DNA from: DATGQT01 sp033720695
GTDB lineage: Bacteria > Bacteroidota > Rhodothermia > Rhodothermales > Rubricoccaceae
DNA: 6,936 nt
Reading direction: 5' to 3'
Assembly (NCBI GenBank): GCA_033720695.1
Contig: JAWWCA010000191.1
Coordinates: forward strand, 1-6,936
The position numbers and the translations under genes were made by a program. Shown one piece after another: positions 1 to 5,477 of the stretch; within the stretch, counting starts at the first letter, position 1; each line of letters begins with the position of its first letter. Under the pieces are notes generated by a model, which worked only from the letters and a program-made list of their open reading frames with translations, did no database searches and was not told where the DNA came from.

Positions 1-447
1 GGCGGCGGGGGCGTCGGTCGGCTGCGCCTCGGCGAGGTCGCTCGCCTGCTCCGCTGCGTCGTCGAGGGCCTCGACGGCCTCGGAGAGGGCGAACCACCAC
101 GAGGCAGCGGCCGGCTCCTGCGTGGGGGCGAGCGCGGCGCGCACCTTCTCGCTCGCCTCCTTCACCTTTTCGCGGAAGGAGCGGCGGGCGTCGAGGAGGC
201 AGCGGCCCTGGTCGGTGAGGGCGTCGTGCAGCGACTCGGCCGTGGCCGCGAGGTCGTCGGCGACGCCGGCCACCTTCTGCTGCTGGGCGAGGCTGAGCGC
301 CGAGGCCTCTGCCGCGCGCACGTGCGCGGCGGCGCGCTGAACGACGCGGGCGAGGGCCACGAGCACCGCCTGGACGGCCGTCTCGGAGGCGTGGCCCGGG
401 GGGACGAGGGCGCGGGAGGCCCCCGTCGGGATCGTAGAAACGTTCAT
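1..447 (-). CDS. Hypothetical alanine-rich helical protein, 3' part outside the window
   Basis: This reading frame on the reverse strand starts at the ATG at 447-445 and stays open for 149 codons to the left edge, so the C-terminus is missing. The translation begins MNVSTIPTGASRALVPPGHA. It is then rich in Ala, Glu, Asp and Arg with heptad-like spacing over about residues 22-112 and again after 120, suggesting long amphipathic helices or a coiled coil. A WWF motif lies near residue 118. There is no signal peptide or membrane segment. I do not recognise a family. In-frame alternative starts exist at 486 (ATG) and 492 (GTG), just downstream of an in-frame TAA. I chose 447 because the sequence from there looks like a natural N-terminus, but this is uncertain. 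It lies 140 bases downstream of the DUF2520 gene on the same strand and could be co-transcribed. Third-position GC bias supports coding. Confidence 0.6.
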   Translation of the reverse strand, partial: MNVSTIPTGASRALVPPGHASETAVQAVLVALARVVQRAAAHVRAAEASALSLAQQQKVAGVADDLAATAESLHDALTDQGRCLLDARRSFREKVKEASEKVRAALAPTQEPAAASWWFALSEAVEALDDAAEQASDLAEAQPTDAPAA

Positions 448-527
448 GCAGACGCGGAGCGGCCGCTCGGCGGCGCAGCCCCGCATGGGTTCCACTTACA
501 GCGGCGGCCTCCTACAGGCCCTGCCGA

Positions 528-544
528 GGGCGGTTCCGCCGCCC
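528..544 (-). terminator. GC hairpin downstream of the DUF2520 gene, weak terminator candidate
   Basis: GGGCGG (528-533) and CCGCCC (539-544) can form a 6-bp stem with a 5-base loop, about 44 bases past the DUF2520 stop codon. No T-tract follows in the minus-strand reading direction, so it is not a canonical intrinsic terminator. In DNA this GC-rich, a hairpin of this size could occur by chance. Confidence 0.2.
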
Positions 545-587
545 GCCACCGATTCCGCTGCCCCTGCACGCGCCCTCCGCTGCCGCT

Positions 588-1586
588 TCACACCGGCTCG
601 GAGCCGCGCGGCTGGGCCGGCCGCGGGCCGCTCGGCTCGGCTTGTGGGGCGCGGCCGCGGTTGCGCGTCGGCAGCGGCGTCGTCACGAGCCGCTGCATGA
701 GCGAGAGCACGTCCTCGGCGTGCGCCGGGTCGAGCCGGCCGCTGCGCACGGCGAGGCGGACCGACTCGACGGTGAGCGCGGCGTAGGCCGGGACGAGCTG
801 GGGCAGGTGCTGCCGGAGCGCGAGGCCGTGCCGCCGGAGGGTCTCAAGGTCGCCCCGCACGACGGGGCCCGTGAGCGCCTCCTCGGGCGGGAGGTGCGCG
901 AGGTTGTCGAGCGTCCCGCGCAGGAGCGGCTCAATGAGCGCGAACCCGTCGGCTCGGTCGATGTCGAGCGAGACGAGGACCTCTTGGACCATCCCGAGGA
1001 GGGTGACGAGGAAGTTGGACGCGAGCGTCGCGGCGAGGTGGTAGCGCGGCTTGGCCTCGGGCGTGAGCACGAGGTAGCGGAGCCCCAGCCCCACGGCCAG
1101 CTCGATGCCGGCGGCGACCGCTTTCGGGTCCCCTTCGAGCCCGACGTAAGCGCCGTCGAGCGCGCGGGCGTCGGCGTCCGGAGAGATGGCCTGGAGGGGG
1201 TGGAACGAGAGCGCGGCGGCGCCCTCCTGGACGAGCGGCTCCAGCGCCGCGGCCGGAAGCGCGCCCGAGCAGTGGACCACGACGGTCTCGCGCCACGCAT
1301 GCCGCACGCCCGTCAGCGACTCGGCCACGTCGGCGATGGCGCCGTCCCCGACGCACAGGAACACGAGGCGGGCCTCGGGGGGGAGGTCGAGGAGGCGGTC
1401 GCTCGCGACGGGGGCCCCGACGGCCTGAGCGAGGGCCTCGGCCTTCGCCCGCGTGCGGCTGACGACGCCGAGGACGGGGTAGCCTCGGTCGTTGAGGCGG
1501 AGGGCGAGGGCGCGGCCCATCGCCCCCGCGCCGATGAGGGCGACGGCGGGGCGCGCGTCCTTGAAAGCCGATGCGTAAGCGCTCAT
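588..1586 (-). CDS. Rossmann-like and DUF2520 domain-containing protein
   Basis: A 332-residue predicted cytosolic dinucleotide-binding protein of the ProC/F420-dependent NADP reductase-like superfamily. The N-terminal Rossmann domain (about 12-130) has the nucleotide-binding loop GAGAMG at 19-24 after a hydrophobic strand, and an SRT at 43-45 after the second strand, where NADP-binding enzymes often place Ser/Arg. The family motifs HCSGAL (105-110) and SFHPLQ (127-132) follow. The helical DUF2520 domain (about 145-300) shows YHLAA (182-186), SNFLVTL, LLRGTLDNL and LTGPVVRGD (238-246). These are diagnostic of the DUF2520 family, whose substrate is not established. The last 27 residues or so are a Pro/Arg/Ser-rich tail without a predicted fold. 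The ATG at 1586 lies 22 bases after the stop of the MEMO-like gene, so the two probably share an operon. No Shine-Dalgarno sequence is visible. Confidence 0.93.
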   Translation of the reverse strand: MSAYASAFKDARPAVALIGAGAMGRALALRLNDRGYPVLGVVSRTRAKAEALAQAVGAPVASDRLLDLPPEARLVFLCVGDGAIADVAESLTGVRHAWRETVVVHCSGALPAAALEPLVQEGAAALSFHPLQAISPDADARALDGAYVGLEGDPKAVAAGIELAVGLGLRYLVLTPEAKPRYHLAATLASNFLVTLLGMVQEVLVSLDIDRADGFALIEPLLRGTLDNLAHLPPEEALTGPVVRGDLETLRRHGLALRQHLPQLVPAYAALTVESVRLAVRSGRLDPAHAEDVLSLMQRLVTTPLPTRNRGRAPQAEPSGPRPAQPRGSEPV

Positions 1587-1608
1587 GAGGGGAAGGGAGA
1601 GAAGGGGA

Positions 1609-2391
1609 TCAGTCGCGCCAGAGGGCGCAGGCGATCGCGCCGGGCCGGTTGCCCTCGGGCCCCTCGACGCGGAGGACGCGGGCGCGGTTGGCCCCGCGGT
1701 GTCGCGCCGCGATCACGGCCACGGCCACGGCCCCCATCCCCTCCACGCGAACGGCCTCGCTGCCCATGAGGTGCATGAGCTCGGAGACGTTGAAGCCCTC
1801 GACGGCCTCGACGAACCGGTCGAGGGCGCCGTCCTCGGCAGCGAGGAGGTCGGCCGAGGCGACGACGACGGCCCGCTTCGAATACATCACCTCGCCGATG
1901 GCCGCGCCGAGCTCGCGGCAGAGGTCCGGGCTCTCCTCGCCCATGGCGATGGGGACGATCGAGAAGCCGTCGGGGAGGACCCGCTGGAGGTAGGGGAGCT
2001 GCACGGCCGCCCCCTCGACGTGGTAGTGCCCGCGGTCGTCGAGGAAGATGTCGTCGTCCTCGTCGCAGAGCTCGTTGCGGAAGGTGTCGTTGACGGAGAC
2101 CTCGCCGAGGGGGGTCCGGTAGGTGTCGGCGCGGCACACGGCGAGGCGGCCGAAGGCGCCCTCGTGGCTGGGCTCGACGAGGACGACCGTGTCAATGTCC
2201 TCCCCTTCGAGGAGCTTGAATGCCTTGGCGGCCACGGCGCCGCCCGAGAGGCGGTTGGAGTCGGGGACGATGAGGCCGAGGATCGTCCCCTGCACGTCGG
2301 CGTCGCGGGGGGCGTCGCGGAGGAGCCCGTCCAGGTGCTGGCGGAGCGGCGCGGGCTGCGTCGGGTAGACGGCGCGTTCGGCGAGGCTCAT
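1609..2391 (-). CDS. MEMO1 / AmmeMemoRadiSam system protein B-like protein, divergent
   Basis: This 260-residue protein matches the MEMO1 family (extradiol-dioxygenase-like fold) in motif order. YPTQP sits at 9-13, VPDSNRLSG at 42-50 where the family has PHAGYxYSG, VEPSH at 72-76 for GPSH, YRTPLGEVSV at 91-100, VEGAAVQLPYL at 125-135 for EHSLEVQLPFL, VPIAMG at 146-151, SADLL at 179-183 for SSDLSHY, and VEGMG at 216-220 for the ACGxG motif. The scaffold is conserved, but several family metal or active-site positions are replaced: His to Asp at 44, the Glu-His pair near 125-126, and Cys to Glu at 217. Only His76 remains. It may therefore have lost the ancestral activity or metal site. No AMMECR1 or radical SAM partner is present here. 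It is first in the minus-strand cluster, with its start facing the atp promoter region. The length is near normal for the family. Confidence 0.85.
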   Translation of the reverse strand: MSLAERAVYPTQPAPLRQHLDGLLRDAPRDADVQGTILGLIVPDSNRLSGGAVAAKAFKLLEGEDIDTVVLVEPSHEGAFGRLAVCRADTYRTPLGEVSVNDTFRNELCDEDDDIFLDDRGHYHVEGAAVQLPYLQRVLPDGFSIVPIAMGEESPDLCRELGAAIGEVMYSKRAVVVASADLLAAEDGALDRFVEAVEGFNVSELMHLMGSEAVRVEGMGAVAVAVIAARHRGANRARVLRVEGPEGNRPGAIACALWRD

Positions 2392-2558
2392 GGGGAAGGG
2401 GGAGGGCTGGGGAGGGCCCTCTGGGGAGGGGGTCTACGGCTGAGACGGTTCAGGGGCGCGTCGCGGCATGGCGGCATGACGGCGCGGTGCGATGAACCAA
2501 CGTCGCGTACCGGAAACGGGTGCCAGAAGGGTCGTTCAAAAGCGGTGCCAGCGCCACC

Positions 2559-2578
2559 GGCCGCCGCCGGCGGCCGCC
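2559..2578. repeat. GC-rich palindrome in the divergent intergenic region
   Basis: A perfect 12-base palindrome GCCGCCGGCGGC (2563-2574) extends by three more complementary bases on each side after one C-C mismatch. It could be a regulator-binding site or a cruciform, or simply a product of high GC content. It lies 172 bases from the MEMO-like start and about 230 from the AtpI-like start. Confidence 0.25.
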
Positions 2579-2718
2579 AGGGCGAGGGGCGGCGGGACGC
2601 AGAAACTACGATGCCGCGCTGGATGGGTGGCACGGCGACGCCGGCGGCCCCGGTGCGGAGGCGGAGGGCGCGGGAGAATCGGCCCGGAGCAGCCCATTCG
2701 ACCGGAATTCACCGTCCC

Positions 2719-2753
2719 TTGCAAGGCCCCTCGCAGGGGGCGGTCTAACTTCG
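2719..2753 (+). promoter_or_regulatory. Candidate Bacteroidota-type promoter for the atp operon
   Basis: TTGC (2719-2722) and TAACTTCG (2746-2753) resemble the Bacteroidota -33 TTTG and -7 TAnnTTTG elements. One base differs in each, and the spacer is 23 bases against the usual 19-21. A 5-bp inverted repeat, CCCCT/AGGGG (2727-2731 and 2735-2739), lies in the spacer. Transcription would begin about 45-50 bases before the AtpI-like start. This is the only AT-richer patch in the neighbourhood, but the match is imperfect. Confidence 0.3.
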
Positions 2754-2806
2754 CAGCCCTTCCGTCCGGCCCCGGCCGGCTGCGCTCCTTCGCCCGCCTC
2801 CTGCCC

Positions 2807-3106
2807 ATGCCTCCCGACCTCTGGACGAGCGTCTTCGCCGGCGTCGCCCTCGGGGCGCTCAACGCGGCGGCTGCCTACGCGCTCTACCGCGTCGGACGCC
2901 AGCGGGCTCCGAAGGCGTTTCTCTCGATCGTCTTCGGGGGGATGGTGGCGCGCCTGCTGGTGGTGACGGCGGCGATCGGGCTCGTGCTCCTGCTCCTGCC
3001 CGTGGACCGCCTCGCCTTCACCGGGGGCTTCCTCGTCGCGTTCTCGCTGGGGACGGCCGCGGAAGTCGCCATCCTCCAGCGCCACGCGGCGCACTCCCAA
3101 CCCTAG
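2807..3106 (+). CDS. atpI: AtpI-like ATP synthase accessory membrane protein
   Basis: A 99-residue hydrophobic protein with about three membrane helices (roughly 7-28, 39-65 and 70-92), separated by a basic loop (RVGRQR, 28-33). A small polytopic protein directly before atpB is the usual place for AtpI, which helps c-ring assembly and Mg2+ handling in other bacteria. The motif-like stretch FGGMVARLLV around 43-52 resembles the AtpI superfamily pattern. The identification rests on topology and position more than on strict sequence identity, and the protein is shorter than typical AtpI (about 120-130). The frame is open upstream to beyond 2492, but the extra N-terminal residues would be low-complexity Arg/Pro-rich sequence. 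The ATG at 2807 starts just before the first helix and is therefore preferred. The stop is 9 bases before atpB. Confidence 0.7.
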   Translation: MPPDLWTSVFAGVALGALNAAAAYALYRVGRQRAPKAFLSIVFGGMVARLLVVTAAIGLVLLLLPVDRLAFTGGFLVAFSLGTAAEVAILQRHAAHSQP

Positions 3107-3115
3107 ACGCTCCGC

Positions 3116-4456
3116 ATGCGGTCCCTTCCGGTCCTGCTGCTCGCCTTCTCGCTTCTCGCCGCCCCGGCGCTCGCCCAGGATTACGGCGAGGGCGCAGGCG
3201 ACGCCCATGCCGCCGACGCGTCCCACGCCGATGACGCGCATGCGGAAGAGGAGCTCGACGCCCTCCACCACAGCGCCGACGGGTTCTACCTCGACTTCAC
3301 GCCCCTCGGCAAGGTCGAGCTCCCGCGCATCTTCCTCGTCCGCGGCGCCGACGGCGGCCTCGGCCTCGACGCGTTCCGCTCGACGAAGGCGGCCGTCGCG
3401 TCCGGGCGCTACGTCGCCGACCTCCACCACGGCGAGGACGAGGGCGTCGGCATCGACATCGAGGGGCTCGGGGACGACGAGGGCGGCGTCGGGACGACCG
3501 AGCTCTCGCAGATGGGCACGGCCGGCGTGGCCGAGGGCGACGGCCTCCACGAGGGCGACCCGCTGGAGACGGGCATCGTCCCCGTCGAGGGCGAGATCGT
3601 GGCCGACCTCTCGATGACGCGCCACACCGTCTTCCTCTTCATCGCGGCGCTGCTGACGCTGCTGATCTTCCTCCCGATCGGGGCGAAGTACCGGAAGGGC
3701 GTCGGGCGCGAGACGGCGCCGAAGGGGCGGGCGCAGAACCTGTTTGAGGTGCTCGTGATCTACGTCCGCGAGGAGATCGCCAAGCCGACGATGGGCGACC
3801 AGTACGCGAAGCACATGCCGTACCTGCTCACGGCGTTCTTCTTCATCTTCTTCGCCAACCTTCTCGGCCTCGTCCCTTACAGCGCGACGGTCACGAGCAA
3901 CATCGCCGTGACGGCCGTGCTCGCCACGTTCACGTTCGTGATCACGCAGTTCAACGGGACGAAGGACTACTGGGGCCACATCTTCAACCCCCCGGGCGTG
4001 CCGACCCTCGTGAAGCCGATCATGGTGCCGGTCGAGATCCTGGGCATCTTTACGAAGCCGTTCGCCCTCGCCATCCGGCTCTTCGCCAACATGACGGCGG
4101 GGCACCTCGTGATCCTCAGCCTCATCGGGCTCATCTTCACGTTCGCCCAGATCTTCGGCCCGGGCGCCGGCTGGGGCACGGCGCCCCTCAGCGTCGGGAT
4201 GGCGCTGTTCGTCTACCTCCTGGAGCTGCTCATCGCGTTCATCCAGGCCTACGTCTTCACCATCCTCTCCGCCCTCTTCATCGGGATGGCCTCGGCCGAG
4301 CACGAGCACGTGCACCACGACGACCACGACGACCAGACGGCGCACGAGAAGGCCGTCCAGGCGTCGTCGCCGATCGTGGCCGGCGGCGACGGCCGCATCT
4401 ACCACGAGGAGCAGAAGGAGGTAGGCACCGAGGCGGCGATGGCCTTCTCGTCCTGA
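3116..4456 (+). CDS. atpB: F1Fo ATP synthase Fo subunit a (AtpB), extended form
   Basis: Subunit a carries the two proton half-channels beside the c-ring in the inner membrane. The 446-residue product is much longer than the roughly 270-residue E. coli protein. Residues 1-20 form a signal peptide ending APALA before QD. Residues 21-165 are a periplasmic, acidic and His-rich domain containing the Bacteroidota-type segment VELPRIFLVRGADGGLG, followed by a Gly/Glu/Asp-rich insert (106-160). The helices then cover about 170-190, 236-254, 262-278, 301-346 and 358-392. The essential stator Arg is R321 in LAIRLFANMTAGH. H330 and E370 take the places of E. coli E219 and H245, the well-known His/Glu exchange, and Q377 matches Q252. 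The C-terminal tail (395-446) is again His/Asp-rich. It lies 9 bases after the AtpI-like gene and 133 bases before atpE. Confidence 0.97.
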   Translation: MRSLPVLLLAFSLLAAPALAQDYGEGAGDAHAADASHADDAHAEEELDALHHSADGFYLDFTPLGKVELPRIFLVRGADGGLGLDAFRSTKAAVASGRYVADLHHGEDEGVGIDIEGLGDDEGGVGTTELSQMGTAGVAEGDGLHEGDPLETGIVPVEGEIVADLSMTRHTVFLFIAALLTLLIFLPIGAKYRKGVGRETAPKGRAQNLFEVLVIYVREEIAKPTMGDQYAKHMPYLLTAFFFIFFANLLGLVPYSATVTSNIAVTAVLATFTFVITQFNGTKDYWGHIFNPPGVPTLVKPIMVPVEILGIFTKPFALAIRLFANMTAGHLVILSLIGLIFTFAQIFGPGAGWGTAPLSVGMALFVYLLELLIAFIQAYVFTILSALFIGMASAEHEHVHHDDHDDQTAHEKAVQASSPIVAGGDGRIYHEEQKEVGTEAAMAFSS

Positions 4457-4477
4457 CCCCGGCTCCCGGGCGCGCTC

Positions 4478-4500
4478 GGGGCCGCCTTCGCGGCGGCTCC
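4478..4500 (+). repeat. Hairpin in the atpB-atpE gap
   Basis: GGGGCCGCC (4478-4486) pairs with GGCGGCTCC (4492-4500), giving a 9-bp stem with one G-T wobble and a 5-base loop TTCGC. It starts 21 bases after the atpB stop. No T-tract follows, so it is better seen as an mRNA structure or processing/attenuation site than as a full terminator. Its position just before the highly expressed c-subunit gene makes a role in setting subunit ratios plausible, but this is inference. Confidence 0.5.
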
Positions 4501-4589
4501 ACGGCGTCTTCCCCGACCCCCAACACCCGGCGAGCCGCGCGCTCGTCAACTTCACACCACACCCCCCGACACCCAACCCCGCACCCCCC

Positions 4590-4817
4590 ATGGTATCGGT
4601 TGCTGTCGGTTAACTCGCCGCCGGCTTCGGCGCCGGCCTTGTCGCCCTCGGCGCCGGCCTCGGCATCGGCCGCCTCGCCGCCTCCGCGCTGGAAGGCGCC
4701 GCCCGCCAGCCCGAGGCCAGCGGCGACCTCCGGACCACGATGATCATCGCGGCGGCCCTCATCGAGGGCGTGGCGCTGTTCGGCCTCGTGATCTGCATCC
4801 TCCTCGCTACGGCGTAA
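4590..4817 (+). pseudogene. atpE: F1Fo ATP synthase c subunit (AtpE) with an in-frame TAA at codon 8
   Basis: Subunit c forms the proton-translocating rotor ring. From the ATG at 4590 the frame reads MVSVAVG, then TAA (4611-4613), then an intact c subunit to the stop at 4815-4817, 75 codons in all. Helix 1 has the Gly-rich packing pattern GAGLVALGAGLGIG (14-27). The polar loop is ARQPE (38-42), and helix 2 carries the proton-binding Glu59 in ALIEGVALF. Gly follows that Glu, as in proton-type rather than sodium-type rings. The stop stands where related c subunits commonly have Tyr (YLAAG), so a single TAC-to-TAA change explains it. No ATG, GTG or TTG follows the stop before helix 1, so normal reinitiation cannot rescue the protein. 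The downstream part shows no decay. A base error, a recent nonsense mutation or readthrough are all possible. Confidence 0.9.
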
Positions 4818-4834
4818 GGACCGCCGGGTGAACG

Positions 4835-4860
4835 CGGAGCCCGGGCGCGCCCGGGCTCCG
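4835..4860 (+). repeat. 26-base perfect palindrome in the atpE-atpF gap
   Basis: CGGAGCCCGGG (4835-4845) and CCCGGGCTCCG (4850-4860) form an 11-bp perfect stem with the tetraloop CGCG. It begins 17 bases after the atpE stop and ends 28 bases before the atpF start. No T-tract follows. Such a very stable hairpin just after the c-subunit gene could partly end transcription or protect the 3' end of an atpE-containing mRNA, which would favour c over downstream subunits. The structure is seen directly; its role is inferred. Confidence 0.65.
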
Positions 4861-4888
4861 GCGGCCTGGCTCTACCCCTGCCCTCGCC

Positions 4889-5401
4889 ATGACGCTGCTC
4901 CTCGCCGAATCGTCGCTGCTCTCGCCCCACGTCGGGCTCATCTTCTGGACGCTCGTCGTCTTCGGGCTGCTGCTCCTGCTCCTGCGGAAGTTCGCCTGGG
5001 GCCCCATCGTGGGCGCGCTCGACGAGCGCGAGAAGACGATCGAGGACTCCATCAACCGCGCCGAGGCTGCCCTCGCCGAGGCCCGCCAGATGCAGGCCGA
5101 CAACGAGGCTGCCCGCCGCGAGGCCGAGCGCCAGGCGCAGGCCATCCTCCGCGACGCCCGCGAGGACGCCGACCGCCAGCGCGCCGCCGAGGTGGAGCAG
5201 ACCAAGGCCGACCTCACCAAGATGCGCGAGCAGGCCCGCGACGAGATCGAGCGCGAGAAGCAGCAGGCCCTCGCCGCGCTCCGCGCCGAGGTCGCCGACC
5301 TCGCCATCGGCGCCGCCGAGAAGATCCTCTCGGAGAACCTCGACGACGACCGCCAGCGCAAGCTCGTCGACCGCTTCATCGCGGACCTGCCGCAGAACTG
5401 A
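4889..5401 (+). CDS. atpF: F1Fo ATP synthase Fo subunit b (AtpF)
   Basis: Subunit b is the peripheral stalk that holds the alpha/beta head still against the rotor. The 170-residue product is of normal length. A short periplasmic N-terminus leads to one membrane helix (about 14-32, ending LLLLLLRK). Then comes the family signature KFAWGPIVGALDEREKTI (34-51), a long charged right-handed coiled-coil region (about 50-135, rich in Ala, Glu, Arg and Gln), and the C-terminal delta-binding segment with EVADLAIGAAEKIL (134-147). The ATG at 4889 is the only one before the membrane helix and is preceded by CCCTCGCC, without a Shine-Dalgarno sequence. The gene lies 71 bases after atpE and 76 before atpH. 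Only one b gene is seen, with no b' partner. Confidence 0.97.
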   Translation: MTLLLAESSLLSPHVGLIFWTLVVFGLLLLLLRKFAWGPIVGALDEREKTIEDSINRAEAALAEARQMQADNEAARREAERQAQAILRDAREDADRQRAAEVEQTKADLTKMREQARDEIEREKQQALAALRAEVADLAIGAAEKILSENLDDDRQRKLVDRFIADLPQN

Positions 5402-5419
5402 GCCGCGAGCCGCAGGCTC

Positions 5420-5442
5420 CGGGCTGGGAGCGATCCAGCCCG
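5420..5442 (+). repeat. Hairpin in the atpF-atpH gap
   Basis: CGGGCTGG (5420-5427) and CCAGCCCG (5435-5442) form a perfect 8-bp stem with a 7-base loop, starting 19 bases after the atpF stop and ending 35 bases before atpH. No T-tract follows. It resembles in kind and position the hairpins in the two preceding atp gaps. Confidence 0.5.
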
Positions 5443-5477
5443 AGGCCCACGGCCCACTCCCATAGCCCACCGCCCTC

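Larger units (their letters stand above)
2392..2806. other. Divergent intergenic region between the MEMO-like gene and the atp operon
   Basis: These 415 bases hold the 5' leaders of two divergent transcripts. Reading frames run through in several phases, but none shows a recognisable protein. In particular I see no AtpZ-like gene ahead of the AtpI-like gene. Base composition is less uniform than in the genes, with an A-containing stretch at 2491-2545 and an AT-richer patch at 2695-2752. Visible structures are a GC palindrome at 2559-2578 and a possible promoter at 2719-2753. No convincing promoter was found for the minus-strand cluster. Confidence 0.6.

Noticed and set aside
508..513. CCTCCT (AGGAGG on the minus strand) as a Shine-Dalgarno sequence for the left-edge gene
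   Set aside because: It lies about 21 bases before the in-frame ATG at 486 and further from 447, too far for normal use. No other gene here uses a Shine-Dalgarno sequence.
642..1769. A 375-codon plus-strand open frame opposite the DUF2520 gene
   Set aside because: The product is Arg/Glu/Gly-rich without domain motifs, while the minus strand encodes an unmistakable Rossmann-DUF2520 protein.
1585..2748. A 387-codon plus-strand open frame opposite the MEMO-like gene, extending into the intergenic region
   Set aside because: It is low-complexity shadow translation. The minus-strand MEMO motifs decide the coding strand, and the part beyond 2391 has no family resemblance.
2492..2806. An N-terminal extension of the AtpI-like protein back to an ATG at 2492
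   Set aside because: The added 105 residues are Arg/Pro/Ala-rich with no conserved character. The ATG at 2807 lies directly before the first membrane helix and gives a family-like protein.
2606..4591. A 661-codon open frame on the minus strand, antisense to the AtpI-like gene and atpB
   Set aside because: The translation is Arg/Glu/His/Val-rich low-complexity sequence with no recognisable domain. It is explained by third-position GC bias of the authentic genes on the opposite strand, which removes stop codons.
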